Below, piece after piece: positions 36,541 through 48,739 of a DNA stretch of 64,000 nt (the stretch's first letter is position 1; each line of letters starts with the position of its first letter). The stretch spans positions 178,048,798 through 178,112,797 of the forward strand of contig NC_134138.1 of the NCBI RefSeq assembly GCF_033958435.1, given 5' to 3'. The stretch comes from Carettochelys insculpta (taxonomy: Eukaryota; Chordata; Testudines; Carettochelyidae). A program made the translations under genes and the position numbers. Under the pieces are notes generated by a model. The model saw nothing but the letters and a program-made list of their open reading frames with translations. It had not been told where the DNA came from and searched no databases.

Positions 36541-36631
36541 ATGAATGGCTAACAATATTAATACACACTAATGTTACACCTCAGAAGCAGAAAGATTCCC
36601 ATCAATGCAGTAGACTATCTTCTTAACACAT

Positions 36632-37014
36632 ATGGGCCGTGTCTACACTAGCCCAAAACGTCAAAATTGCCATGCAAATGGCCATTTCAAAGATTATTAA
36701 TGAAGTGCTGAAATACATACTCAGCTTCTCATTAGCATGTGGGCAGCCGCGGCACTTTGAAATTGCTGCGGCTTGCTGCTGCGTGGCTCGTCCAGGCAGG
36801 ATAGGAATAAGGGGATTTTGAAGTTCCTGGGGTCCTTTCGTAAAGGACCCCCCTGTCTGGATGAGCTGCACAACAGCGAGCTGCGGCAATTTTGAAGTAC
36901 TGTGGCCACCTGCATGCTAATGAGGTGCTGAATATATATTTCAGTGCTTCATTAGTAATCTTCAAAATTTGCATGGCCATTTTGAATTTTTGGGCTAGTG
37001 TAGACATAGCCATT
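36632..37014. mobile_element. Palindromic Harbinger MITE (family A), shorter copy
   Basis: 36635-37011, GGCCGTGTCTACACTAGCCC to GGGCTAGTGTAGACATAGCC, with flanks ATG and ATT. It has lost roughly 50 bp of the left-of-centre region: the first 36.8 kb CGTCCAGGCAGG runs directly into GATAGGAATAAGGGG. Confidence 0.85.
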
Positions 37015-38143
37015 ATCATGAAAACAGCATCTCACTTTCCTCAGTCTCTGCCTGTCTCCCCACTGAATAGTGTCCATTTGAACAGTTTCTATGATATTAT
37101 TTAAAGCTCTTCACAGGATTGGCCTTGGGTCTCAGGTCACAGAAATGAACTGTCCCCTCCAAACCATGAGCTCCCACAATAGTCACATTCAACAGCAAGA
37201 ATGAGACTGTTACCTTATACTGGAAAAACTCATGAATATTGGACACATAATTTACAGGAGCAAGAGCTAAACTATGGAGGTCACTTGTACAAGAGACAGG
37301 AATGATCACATATCTCAGTATGCTTAGCAGTAAGTGTGAAATTCACATCTGACTTTCTCTTCAATAAGTTCACATACGCAGGCATATACACAGACACTAA
37401 AACTACTCTGTCAATAAAGCGAGTTCTCTTTCTTCCAGGTTAGAAAAATAAATTGTTATTTCTATTTGTAAGTTCTTAAGAGTTTGCTATATATTTCAAT
37501 GATGAGGCCTTTTTAAACGCAAAGATTAGATAGAGAAGTATCTGTAAATCATGTAGCAATGTCCTGACTCTCTATGATTTTGCCTCTAAACTCAGGGTTC
37601 GCATTATAATATGAAAAACAAACGAACAAACAAACAAACAAACAAAAACTTATCCAAAATCACTGGCAGAGGGTCATGTGGGTATGGTGGATTAGGGTTT
37701 CCCCACAGTGAGGAGACACTGCAAGGGGCAGTATTACAAAAGAAGAATGCTGTGGTCTGGGAGTGTTACAGGTCCTGATGCAAGTGGGGGGAGCCATTAA
37801 TAGCTGGAGATAAGCATCACTGGAGAATGGCGCTCCTGAGGCTGGACTGATCTAATTCTTGGAGTGACTGGCATGAGGCACTGCGGTGGTCATCCACAAA
37901 GAGTTACAGGGAGGAAGAATGGTTCACTGTTTTATGGCATTTATCTAGTTTCCGGGAAAACCAGGTTCAGTCCCTAGTGATTCCCTGAAAACAAAATTAA
38001 TGCATAAATATTTAACATATTAGTCTCATATTTGTGAGTGGGGTGGGAGGCATTGCCCATGGAGGATTGGAGCACACCCAGCCCAGAGCTCTCCAGGCAG
38101 CAGGGGGTTGGGAGGGCTGGAGCCCGGAACCCCACAGCCCTGC
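37015..38143. other. Intronic DNA with a (CAAA)n tract
   Basis: (CAAA)n at 37618-37649. Otherwise no recognisable gene or element. Confidence 0.5.
37618..37649. repeat. (CAAA)n microsatellite
   Basis: About seven to eight tetranucleotide units are read directly, with one GAAC variant at the left. Confidence 0.95.
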
Positions 38144-38258
38144 CTCTATATTTGAAAATATAGAAAACATTTAAATAAATGGTTTTCTAATATTCTTTAT
38201 CTGTGTGATAAAAATGTGATTAATTGCGATTAAGCTTTTTAATTGCTCGACAGGCCTA
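38144..38258 (+). mobile_element. Right end of a hAT element (same family as 2283-4112)
   Basis: GAAAATATAGAAAACATTTAAATAAATGG, then GTGATTAATTGCGATTAAGCTTTTTAATTGCTCGACAGGCCTA. The TTAATYGCGATTAA and GACAGCCCTA-type terminus matches the family end at 4075-4112. Only this end is present. Confidence 0.7.
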
Positions 38259-38958
38259 CAAAAATATTTTCAATTTCTGAAAAAATAAACAATACCTTCC
38301 ACTCGTTGCTCCAAATGCCACACAAAATCACATTTACCGTCTGTTGCCAAAGAATTGGTTGGATGTGACTGCAAAATGCAGAGGTGCAAGTAGGTGAGAG
38401 ATTATCTACTTTTATTGTAGCGGTTCTGAAGATGGTGAAACCTGGATATTGTGTTATAGCTATTACAAATATCATCCATGGGTTATCATCATTAACATAA
38501 ATCAATGATGTAGTTTATTAAAAAGACAGATGTTGGGCTGAGAGAATATTTAATTTCATTAGCTAGCTACATGCCAGAGTGAGCTACTTTTTCTTCTTTC
38601 TCTGAGGCTGTGTCTAAACAGGAGCCCACCATCAAAAGGGCAAAAATCAAAAGCCAGAAATCAATATACCAACTTTTGAAAGAACACAACCACACGGCAA
38701 AGGCGGATCGCAGTTCCAACCCCCTCTTTCAAAGACCCCATCCCATTATTTTGAAAGGAAGCGTCCACACGTGTATGTGTGCTCTTTCCAAAGAAGGGAG
38801 ACGGAGATGCTGCGGACGGGGTCACATGGCCGCCAAGCCCTTCGTGGGCCCTCAGCAAGGCTCCGCCTTAAAGGGACCCCCTTCAGTTCCCCTGGCCCTG
38901 CACTAGCCAAGGCCTGCCGAACTGCCAGCAGTGATGCAGACCCCCGCACAGCAGCACC

Positions 38959-40245
38959 ATGGCCAACGACACCCTGCTCTCGCACTGGATGCAGACGTCG
39001 TGGGCACTGTTGCCCACATTGTCTGCACGGTCACCACAGCTGCCCCCCTCATCCTCAGGAGACAGAACAGCCCCCCCTGAGGACATGGAGCCCACCCAGC
39101 CTGCACCCCACCCCCTTGCACCCTGGCATCTGTGGAGCCACCCCAACAACATGGATTGGTGGGGGCAACTGGTTCTGGGACAATGGGATGATGCCACCTG
39201 GCTCCAGAACTTTCACATGAGACAGGACACATTCCAGGAACTGTGTCACTGGCTGGCACCTGCACTAAGGCATCAGAACACCACTATGGGGCCTGCGCTC
39301 CCACTTGAGAAGCAAGTCGCTAGTGCGGTATGGAAACTGGCCACCCTAGACTTCTACCGCTCAGTGGGCCACCAGTTTGGGGTGGGCAAGGCCACTGTTG
39401 GAGCGGTGCTCATGGAGGTAAGCTAGGCCCAGGGCACACTCCCACCATGGGAAGGGGGAAGGGGGCCCATGGGCACAGAGACCCTCAGGAGCTACTGGCC
39501 GGGGAGGGTCTGGGAAGGGGTCACTGGCCGGGGGTTGGGAGGGGGCTGCTGGCTGGGAACACTCTGCCACACCCTCATGAGACCACATAGACTCCCTCCC
39601 ATGCTGATTGTCCATGACATAAATGCCATGCTCCTGCACCGGGCCATCTGTGTCAGGGACCTGGATGCCATCATCGGGAATTTCTCCTTGTTGGGGTTCC
39701 CGAACTGCTTTGGTGCCCTGGATGGGATGCACATCCCCATCCACGCCCCATCACACAGTAACAGCTGCTATATGAACTAGAAGGGCTACTACTCGGTGGT
39801 CCTCCAGGCCCTGGTGGTCCACAAAGTTTGGTTCATTGACATCTATGTGGGCTGGTTGGGGTGACCCCACGATGCCAGGATCTTCTACAACTCTGGCTGG
39901 TGTATGGAGGCTGGTACCTTCCTACCCCAGCGGGAAATGCCCACTGGGGACATCACCATGCCGCTAGGCATGGTTGTGGATGCAGCATAGCCCTTACTGC
40001 TGTGGCTGATGCGGCCCTATATTGGCCACCTCAACCCCAGCCGGGAGGCCTTCAACACCTGCCTCAACCAGGCCTGACACGTAGTCAAGCGGGCCTTTGG
40101 GTGCCTCAAGGGGCAGTTGCAGTGCCTCCTCACCCGTCTCAAGATAGGGGTGCACAATGTCCCACAAGTGATGGGCACCTGCTGGGTCCTCCAAAACATT
40201 GTGGAGGGCAAGTGGGATGCTTACATGCAGGGTTTGGCAGCCTAG
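38959..40245 (+). pseudogene. Harbinger DDE transposase (HARBI1-like), decayed
   Basis: Exon 1 starts at the ATG at 38959 and runs through HMRQDTFQELCHWLAPAL and VGHQFGVGKATVGAVLME (HTH-like region) to GTAAGC at about 39418, a plausible splice donor. Coding resumes near 39608 as INAMLLHRAICVRDLDAI. The acceptor is not clean. Exon 2 has FGALDGMHIPIHAP (first catalytic Asp) and PHDARIF (second Asp). In the third motif, VVKRAFGCLKGQ, Lys stands where the family has Glu. Four in-frame stops (39778, 39862, 39988, 40075) break exon 2 before the terminal stop at 40243. AATAAA at 40471 fits as the polyadenylation signal. HARBI1-type transposases cut DNA with the Myb-like partner. This copy cannot encode an active enzyme. 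Confidence 0.92.
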
Positions 40246-40470
40246 GCTGCCATGGGGTTCAAGTAGCCGGCTGCTGTCGCCAGCTGCCAGGCGAACCATG
40301 ATGGAGTCCAGATCTGGGATGCCCTCCGGGTAAACCTCGGCCCTGGGCCACACTGACCCCCACTCTTCACCTTCCCCCCATGCATGCACCCTTCACCACA
40401 TGCACCACCTTCACCACTGCACCCATGCCTCCCCCTTGCCACAGGACCATGGACGTGGGCTTTGGTGCAC

Positions 40471-40476
40471 AATAAA
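40471..40476 (+). terminator. Polyadenylation signal AATAAA of the transposase gene
   Basis: AATAAA about 225 bp past the transposase terminal stop, inside the element and on the coding strand. Confidence 0.6.
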
Positions 40477-40525
40477 CATTTATAACTTAAACGAAAGACC
40501 ATGTATTGTTTGAACATTTAACGAT

Positions 40526-42155
40526 TTACAGTGTGGGTGGGGAGGACATTCCTGTATGCTGTGGGCCAGGGGATCCTAAACTGGGACAGGGGTGGGCAGG
40601 GGCCTGAATTGGGAGGTGGTGGGCGGGGGATCCTGAACTGGGAAGGTCACTTGGGCTAGGGGGTTGTGGGCTGAGAGCTGCTCCGGGAACATCTTCCATG
40701 TGCACGAGCTCCATGGTGGGGCTAGGACAGGGTGGGGAGCACTGGGAGGTAGGGTGGGATGGGAGTGGGGGCATCGGTGTGGGGTGGGGGCCTCTGTGGG
40801 AGGTGGAGGGTGTGCAGGGGCCTTTGTGGGGGGAGCTCTGCAAGGGACCAAGGTGGGCAGGCAGCTGGGAGGTGTGCGTGTGGAGGGCCAGGAGCCATGC
40901 CAGGTTGCCCATGCTGCTCATGTGCTCCTGCAGAGTCCGTGGATGCCCTCAAGGTGGGACATGAGCCGGTCCCAGGCCTCCCTCTGCTATACCAGGTTGG
41001 CCTCCTCCAGCTGGAGGCAGCATTCCATAAGCTGTGTCTGGTGGAGGCTGGTGGGGTCATCCCCCGTGCGCCACTGTGACCGTTGGCTGCGCGCCCGGCA
41101 TGTTGGTGCAGCTGCAGGGGTCTGGCCCCTGTTGAATGCCTCTGGGAACCACCGAGGCTGACGGGCTGTGTGGGCCCTTGCTCGCTGCACCTAGAAGGGG
41201 AGACAGATGGCATGTCAGTCCCCGAGCAGGACCCCATCCCCCGTCCTCCCCGGACTCTGTCCCCCTCAGGGCCCTGTCTCCCATGTCCCACCCAGGGCCT
41301 GGCCATGGTGGGCACAGCATCCCTGGGGCATCAGGTGCGCACAGGACATCCCCCCACAAGTGGAACCATCCCTGGGTGCGGGCCTGCCCATGGGTGTCCC
41401 ACTGGGCAACTGGGTGCCTGGAGCTGTCCACAGGTCTGGGTGCTGTGTGGAGCAGGCCAGTGGAAGGGGCACGTTGGGGGCTGTGGCCAGCCAGAGTGTC
41501 TAGCCCTGTACCTCCGGGCCTCTGCCCAGTCCACTGGTCAGGGTGCCAGCCCCACTGTGCACTTACCAGGGGGACCACGATGATCTCCGGCGATGCACGG
41601 CTCCCTGTGGCCTGGCTGGATGACCTATAGGGAATGTCTATGATGAGGTCACCCTCATCACTGGACCGCTCCAGGGTGGTGTCCACCCCCTGGCTTGGGC
41701 TGGCCAGTCCTGGCTCCTCCAGCCCGGGCTGGTCCGTGGAGGTGTCCAGGACAATTGTGGGCAGACAGCTGTCCCAGGGCCCCAAGATGCCGTGGAGCTC
41801 CCAATAGTAGGGGCAGATGGAGAGACCTGCCCCTGAGAACCCAGCCTCATCATAAACTTGGGCATAGGCCTGCCAGAGCTCCTTGACTTTGCTCTGGACT
41901 TGCTGTGGGATCCGCTCCAGGTGTCCTTGGCTGGAGAGTCCACGGGCCAGGTGGGTAAATGTGGTGGCATTCCTCCACTTGACCCCATCTCCCAGAGGAT
42001 CTCCTCCTCCTTCCAGAGGCCCAGGAGGTCTCTACGTTTGGGGTCCATCCAGAAGGGGCCCCTTTTCTTCTTTTCTGGGATGGGCTCCTGGGATCCCTGT
42101 GAGGGCTCTGGGGGGGGGGGCCCTGGGTTTCGGGGGGCTGCCGGGCGCTGGCCAT
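40526..42155 (-). pseudogene. Harbinger Myb/SANT-like DNA-binding protein, decayed
   Basis: Minus strand. The MDPKRRDLLGLWKEEEILWEM helix-one region (42048 downward) must shift frame to continue as ATTFTHLARGLSSQGHLERIPQQVQSKVKELWQAY, a Myb/SANT-like trihelix with the expected G-x-x-R-T-P-x-x-V-x-x-K-x-K-x-L pattern. CPYYWELHGILGPWD and an acidic SSDEGDLIID stretch follow. The exon ends at 41567 before GTAAGT. TTCTAG precedes 41190, where exon 2 resumes (QRARAHTARQPRWF, then a QLEEANLV heptad-like region interrupted by a TAG at 40987). At least one frameshift and one stop inactivate it. The protein normally accompanies the transposase and binds the termini. The C-terminal extent to 40526 is approximate. 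Confidence 0.8.
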
Positions 42156-42588
42156 GTGACCTGGGTTGTTATTGGTGCTGGCTGAGAGGGTGTCCTGGGA
42201 GGAGATCGTGCGCTCGCAGCTTCCCTGTTCTCAGCTTCCTGCCATGGGTTTTCCAGGTCTGCGTGGGTTTAAGAGCAGCCAAACATGTGGATCATAGAGC
42301 TCCGCTCTGGAGGGCAAGGCGTCTCTGCGCTCCGGCTGGGTGCTGTTGTGGAGGACTCCTCTTTCGAAAGAGCAGGCTGTTGATCATCTACATGTGCCTT
42401 CTTTCTATGTTGTTTTTCGACAGGGTGCACTCTTCCTATTACAGGATTGGGGTCCGGCTTTCGACGTCTGGGCCGTGCTCCTCTGATTTCTGATCGAAAG
42501 AGAGCACGGCGCATGTAGACACTCCCTCTATTCTTCTGAAAGAGGGCCAGTCTTTTCGAAGTAATGTGCACTTATAGACACAGCCTGA

Positions 42589-45500
42589 ATGAAGCTTCAG
42601 AATGTTGTTAGTGCCTATTTTTGGCATGTTGATTTTATAAAGGATTGTATTTATTTGTAATTCCTATACACAGAACCTATAACTTTTCTGGAAATAAGTT
42701 TTAAATAGGATTGAAAATGCTTCAAGTAAAGTCTGAGTGAATTTTGTTTCGGGTAAAAACGAGGTGAATTATGCTTTATTCTAGAAAAATACTTGCACTG
42801 AGAACATACTAGAAATTATCTCCGTAAGATATAATGCGGAATTCCTAGCAAAGATCTGCAAACTTTCCATTCATTTTGTGGCTGCTTTCATTAAAAATCC
42901 CCAAACTTATGGCTGTTTAGATTCAATTAATACTGGGCATATTCTGTGCAAACCTCAGTCAAGGCCTGTTTAGGGTTCAGAAAAGAGACCATGCAAAACT
43001 CAGGGGATATAACTAGATCAGGTGGACTTCAGTGGTTTGCTTTGAGGTATTTAGGGTGCATCCTATAATCCAAAAATCAAGTAAAATTCTAAAATCAAGT
43101 AAAAATAGTAAAGAGGGGAGAGGTTAATCTATATATCAGTAAATCTTTTGAGCCTTGGAACGCACAATTTTTATGTAAATAAAAATAAACTAAAACTAAT
43201 GAATCGCACAGCTCTATTTGTAGCTTTACAGAAATCCCCACCCACAATTAGGTACCTTACTTCTGTTACCATAATCTGTCAAGAATTATAGACCCTGCAG
43301 TTAAATGTCAACTTGCACCCAAAGAACTCTAAGTACCATACTAGCATTAGTGAACTCACTTTTGTGGTAACTATTAACAAAAATCAAATTAGGGGCCCTA
43401 TAACTGAGGTAAATCACAAATAATTTATGAGAATAAGGATCTTGGAATTCAAACGCTGCTGTAATTTACGTGGTTGAGCAATTACTGTAGAACGCCGTGG
43501 TATTTTTAAAATATACTGAAGCTTGATGTGTGTTTATTTAAGCAGAAAAAATCTAAAATAAATAAATAAAATACAGTCTGAGGAATGAGGCTTTGGTGCT
43601 TTTTGTGTTAAAGAAGACAGTGCTGTCAACATTCCTTTGGTTTCAATCACTTTTTCCCCCTTTCATCAGGAAGGCAGATAAGGTTGTGGTGATATATTTT
43701 CCTAACTATGTTTCTCAGTTTGGCAATACTGCCCTTTAAAATATGGAGCAGACCCTCAGAAGTCACATAAATAATAGTTTACCAGAGACCTTCAAAACGG
43801 AAGCTGATGTTTTTTGCCTTTGGGTGTACTTTCTTCAAAGTGTCAGAGAGGAATAAAAAAATTGTTTTGTGCTGTATGTCATGAATAAAACCCTTTTCTC
43901 TACAAAGGCAAATGGGCTTGACGGATATGAGGCAAAAGACAATACAGAATCCAAGTGAATTCACAAACAAATATAGTCAGCAGTTTATACTTTTGAAAGG
44001 ACCGATCTTCCCAGAGAAAATGGGCAGAGTGTTTTGTAAGAGTTGATCAGGTTCACTTATTTCAATTTTCACATGCTATTTCAATAACTGGCAGCACTAC
44101 TATGGAATAATCGTTGTTACTTAATCTTGTTCAGAACCTAGAGCAGGTTCTGAACCTAAGATTCATTCATATTATTATCTAGCATGAATCTTTACTCCAT
44201 TCCTTCACTTTGTGTTCTTTACTGGTTCAGTACATGTGGCTCAGTATTTTAGCTCAAAGGATACTTCTAAATTTGTTGATTTTATTTTTATGTGATTACA
44301 GATGCAGAGTTGTGCAGAAATAAACCCCTGAGGCTGTCCATATCCATGCATCTCTATTCTCAGCACAGAACTATGGGTAAGTTACATGAACCAGGATGGC
44401 TATTTTATATATTAAAATTCATGTCAGAATGGCATGAACTGAATGTGACCATCTATTAGCAAGAAGCAGTTCAGTGGGAATAAAAGGGGAAGTTGTACAC
44501 GGAAGAAAGGGCAGGTGTGTAAAGAAAGAAGGGAAGTGTTGGACCTTGTTCTTACTCTCAGACAGGCGCGGGACAGAGTAATTTATGTTCAACTCAGTTA
44601 GCAGCTTTGGGAGATCCGATACAAAATCCCCAGATTATAAAACAAACTCCCCAGATTACAAAACAAAATAAAAATTAGAATGGGTTCCCAATACCACAGA
44701 CAGTAGAGGACTGATGCAAATATTTGGTGGTTGGACTAGAGGAGTGAATTGAATGAGAATTCACAAAAAATTACTAAGACAACTCAACCCTCCCAAATTT
44801 GCAGATTTCAGAGAAAAGAACAGAGAACTTCAACCTGTTAAAGAGGAACTGAGCACATCACACGCATATAGCTCATCTTGCTACCTCTTCTTCATGAACA
44901 TGACTGATTTTAATGTGTTCCATTTATGTGCAATATCTAATGTTAGATAACTTATGAATTTAGGCAGGCAGGCAGGCAGGATGCATAAATGGATGAATTA
45001 ATATATACATAAAACACAGTAGCATCGACAACTCATGGTAGCACTAAAGAGATGCACTGCCTCCATGTGCCTCTGCCAGAATCTCAATTGCTAAATGGAG
45101 CGCATCCTCATGCCCCATCCATGTTCCTCCATGTAGCCCTCCCTGCACCCAGTCCCTCTGTAGGCACCAGCCACCTATGCACATTATTGTCTAATTTTTA
45201 ACAGTTTCCAGCTTAGCTTAAAATAATGGCAACTCTTTGGTCCTCCACTCCTTTTACCACAAAAATACATTTCTCATGAATTTTCTTCCAATCCCTTACA
45301 AGAGATCCTTAATCTACAGTTGTCCAGAACTTCTCAGGCCTTCCGGTTACAAAGGCAGGATTCTCCCTTCACTTACATTGGTTGCACTTTGGTATAACTT
45401 TGTTGACTTCAACGGAGTTGATCCCAAGTTATTCCAAAGTAATTGTGAGGGGGAACCAGGCTTTTGATACTCGCATAATCAAATTTTACTTTTGAGGGCA

Positions 45501-46706
45501 ACATGAATTTTCAGTGGAAAACAATGGCAGAGTTTTTTTGTTTGTTTATCCTTCAGTGAAACTGAAATGAAACTGCTGGAAAGGTTATAACACAAACATT
45601 TAGTTTGAACGGAAAATCAAATCATTCTTACTGACATCCCAGAATGTATTTCACATGTGTAAAAATTCTGATATGCTCATATTACTCTTTTTTAAAGCAG
45701 AAGGAAAGACATTTAATATTTACTCTGAAATAGCTGGTAAGAACTAGTTCCTGGGGAAAAAAAAAGATGAAAAGAATTAGGGATTGATTCTCAGAAATAC
45801 TGAGTTCATACTGATTTCTAATTAGTTGTAGGTACTCCGCTCCTTTGACAAATCAGATCCTTAATGTAATATTTGACTGAAAGACACCAGTCCCACCAAT
45901 GGAGAAAGGGCAAAGGCAGTAACTGCCGCGAGGCCGAGTGATTTAAAAGGGACAGGGGTGCCTGGCCACCACTGCAGCTACTGTGGCAGCAGTAGCAGCC
46001 AGAGCCTGAGACCCTTTACATCCCTAATGGTGTGCTGTGTTGAGGCACATTTTGAGCAGCTCTGAGGGCTTCAGGCTGCTCCTACCACCACCACTTCTGC
46101 CAAGGCCCAATCCTTCTACAAACGTGGCATAAACACACCCTACCTCACCTTGTCCAGGTCTCAGTAATTCTGTTGGCTCCCCAGACACACACACATACCC
46201 ACTCAGACACAGAGTCCCATGAATCCCTTGTGATTATGAGTAGGACAACAGGAAAAAAGGCTATCAGCGTTGGAAGACCTACAACCTCCAAAAAAGTAAC
46301 ACAAACCTGAATAGCTAGGCCCTGAACGGTGTAGTAAATATTACTGAAATATATTAGGACAGACTCTAAGCTTATTTATTTGCATATTTTGTACTGCAGT
46401 CACTCAAAACATGCCTATTTACACTAGGCATGAATTTGCATAAAATACCATAATACTTTTTACGTTGATTTGATCAAATAAGTTCAACCACTGAGTCCCA
46501 CACAGGACACTTAAGTCACCCGTGGATTGGTAATATCTACTTATCCTAGGTATCTTTACTACAGTACCCATCCATGAGGTATCAAGGCACCAACAATTTA
46601 TTAACATCATACTTTAGCTTAAATTAATAACTACACATTGACTGGGTTATGTGCACCAAGTTATTAATTGTATTTAATATACTTTAGAGTTAAACAATAG
46701 GGCTGG
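42589..46706. other. Intronic DNA, no gene recognised
   Basis: About 4.1 kb, mostly AT-rich. It holds an AGGC tetranucleotide run at about 44963-44981 and a GC-richer patch at 45900-46100 that may be an old repeat. No domain-bearing frame or splice-bounded exon recognised. Confidence 0.5.
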
Positions 46707-47016
46707 AGTGAGAAAACTTGCTCTCCTTGGCCTCTGAGGATAGAACAAGAAGCAGTGGGCTTAAACTGCAGCAAGGGAGGTTTAGGTTGGACATTAGGAA
46801 ACAGTTCCTAACTGTCAGGGTGGTCAAACACTGGAATAAATTGCCAAGGGAGGTTGTGGAATTTCCATCTCTGGAGATATTTAAGACCAGGTTAGACACC
46901 TAACAGGGATGGTTTAGACAGTACTTGGTCCTGCCATTAGGGCAGGGGGCTGGACTTGATGATCTCTCAAGGTCCCTTCCAGTCCTAGCATTCTATGATT
47001 GCATGATTCTATGTTT
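46707..47016 (+). mobile_element. CR1 3' end, plus orientation
   Basis: 5'-truncated CR1. A 61-codon frame at 46718-46903 ([36 protein letters not shown]) is the C-terminus of CR1 ORF2 and aligns with the end of the 30.2-33.1 kb ORF2. The 3' tail GGTCCCTTCCAGTCCTAGCATTCTATGATTGCATGATTCTATG follows. A stop replaces the last codons, so it is a relic. Confidence 0.92.
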
Positions 47017-47292
47017 TATTGTGGTTCAGGATGCAACAATGCATAGTAAAAAGTCTGTGCTGCTTTATATGTTGTGTCAGTGAACGGCTCTTCTAACTGC
47101 ATGAACATAGGAACGATGTGCAGTAACTGTGTAATCAACAATTGGCTGTTAGCGTTGCTATGTTTACTCTGAGACAATCAAAGATCAATGCAAATTTAGT
47201 GTTATATAATAAAAAAATCTGCAAAAAGTGAAACAAAGGTGGAGATCTTTAGTCAGCAAAGTAACATGTACATTTGCATTTGAGAGATTTTA

Positions 47293-47518
47293 CCTAGTTC
47301 AGGGCTGTGCAACATGCGGCTCTTTGCTCAGTGCTTATTATAGCTGCTCTGCACTCGCGTCCCAGAGCCTAGAGGGAGAAATGTGTGGCAGTGGCTCTTG
47401 TGAGTCCCACTCACTGCGTTACAGCGGGGGTGTGGGAGGGGTCAGCTGGCAGGGAGCGCCTGGCTCTGGAGGAGAACATTGATCCCTGTATTATTTAAAA
47501 ATAAATAAATAAATAAAT

Positions 47519-47550
<32 letters not shown>

Positions 47551-47624
47551 TATCTGGTCTTTGCACTCCAACCACAGGTATTTTGGCTCTTAGTCTCTAA
47601 GTGATTGTTCACCCCTGCTTAGTT
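47293..47624. mobile_element. hAT-type MITE with internal simple repeats
   Basis: From CAGGGCTGTGCAACATGCGGCTCTTTG (47300) to TTTTGGCTCTTAGTCTCTAAGTGATTGTTCACCCCTG (47617). The ends are imperfect inverse copies with CAGGG/CCCTG tips. CCTAGTT and CTTAGTT flank it (6 of 7 match). An (AATA)n-(GATA)n tract sits at 47500-47551. The arrangement matches a reptile hAT MITE that carries a TAAA-rich core. Confidence 0.75.
47500..47551. repeat. (AATA)n and (GATA)n microsatellite
   Basis: About five AATA units, then about eight GATA units, read directly. Confidence 0.95.
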
Positions 47625-48297
47625 CTTTGGTCTAAAAATAATGAATAATTTAGATTAAATTCTTCTCTTATTTACCAGAGTTTGGGAAAAATTACATCCA
47701 TGTATCTAAAGATACATAGAGGGTAAAATCCTGGCCTCACTGAATTCAGCAGAAGTTTTGCCATTGACTTAAATAGAGTAACAGTTTCACTCAGCATGTG
47801 TTAACTCTCTTTGCTGTCTTTTGAACTGCCTGGATGAAAATACTTTGTCTATTAACAGTTTTTTTACATTTCCAAGAATTTGGTTTATTGAAGAAAACTC
47901 TGACTGTATTTGCAGTTGGTTATTTGTCGTGACATTTTGTTTTATAAAGTTAAGAATAATAATAAAGAAAGGTCACCTGTAAAATAAAACTGCATACAAG
48001 TGAATGTCTCTGAAAAAATATCAAAACATTAAAAACTGATATTCTTCTTATGGAATATTAGAAAGGAAGAAATATTGTAGAGAGACTCATGGCTTTGTGT
48101 CATGAAGGGAATTCTGTTGCTTCCCACTTGTTCAATATCTTCCACAGCTTGTAGGTTCTGTCAAATGAGGACACACCATGTAGAAAGATTCAATTCACAC
48201 TGAAACGCTCATTTGTTTTAAATACTGTTATGACAATATCAAAATTGTCATAATTTCTTATAGCCTGTTTCAAAACAATAACAGGTATATTGCTCAT
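47625..48297. other. Intronic DNA with a possible ancient repeat
   Basis: CAGCAGAAGTTTTGCCATTGACTTAAATAGAG at about 47750 resembles an old amniote repeat containing 'GTTTTGCCATTGACTTCAATGG'. The word TCAGTGGGAGTTGTCCCATTGATG recurs near 56290. Class uncertain. Confidence 0.35.
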
Positions 48298-48739
48298 AGT
48301 GGCCGTGTCTACACGTGCCCCAAACTTCGAAATGGCCATGCAAATGGCCATTTCGAAGTTTACTAATGAAGCGCTGAAATGCATATTCACTGCTTCATTA
48401 GCATGTGGGCAGCCGCGGCGCTTCGAAATTGACGCGGCTTGCCGCCGCGCATCTCGTCCAGATGGGGCTCCTTTTCAAAAGGACCTCACCTACTTCGAAG
48501 TCCCCTTATTCCCATCTGCTCATGGGAATAAGGGGACTTCGAAGTAGGCGGGGTCCTTTCGAAAAGGAGCCCCGTCAGGACGAGATGCGCGGCGGCAAGC
48601 CGCGTCAATTTTGAAGCGCCACAGCTGCCCATATGCTAATGAAGTGCTGAATATGCATTTCAGCACTTCATTAGTAAACTGCGAAATGGCCATTTGCATG
48701 GCCATTTCGAAGTTTGGGGCTCGTGTAGATGTAGCCAGT
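48298..48739. mobile_element. Palindromic Harbinger MITE (family A), TSD AGT
   Basis: 48301-48736, GGCCGTGTCTACACGTGCCCC to GGGGCTCGTGTAGATGTAGCC, flanked by AGT on both sides. Long hairpin, centre CTTATTCCCATCTGCTCATGGGAATAAG. Both arms carry GCGCATCTCGTCC, a variant not seen in the other copies. Confidence 0.92.

Larger units (their letters stand above)
38603..42588. mobile_element. PIF/Harbinger transposon of autonomous structure, 3,980 bp, TSD TGA
   Basis: The element is 38606-42585, from GGCTGTGTCTAAACAGGAGCCC to GTGCACTTATAGACACAGCC, flanked by TGA on both sides. It contains the two genes expected of a Harbinger element in convergent orientation: a DDE transposase on the plus strand (38959-40245) and a Myb/SANT-like protein on the minus strand (40526-42155). 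Both have splice-like introns, and both are inactivated. Its termini match those of the surrounding palindromic MITEs, making it a candidate relative of their source of transposase. Confidence 0.92.

Noticed and set aside
40526..41630. Several 100-240 codon frames on both strands at 39.0-42.2 kb
   Set aside because: GC-rich transposon interior. Apart from the transposase and Myb-like frames with recognisable motifs and splice sites, these are antisense shadows.
44963..44981. Possible CRISPR-like short direct repeats (AGGC)n
   Set aside because: A tetranucleotide microsatellite with no spacers, in a vertebrate genome.
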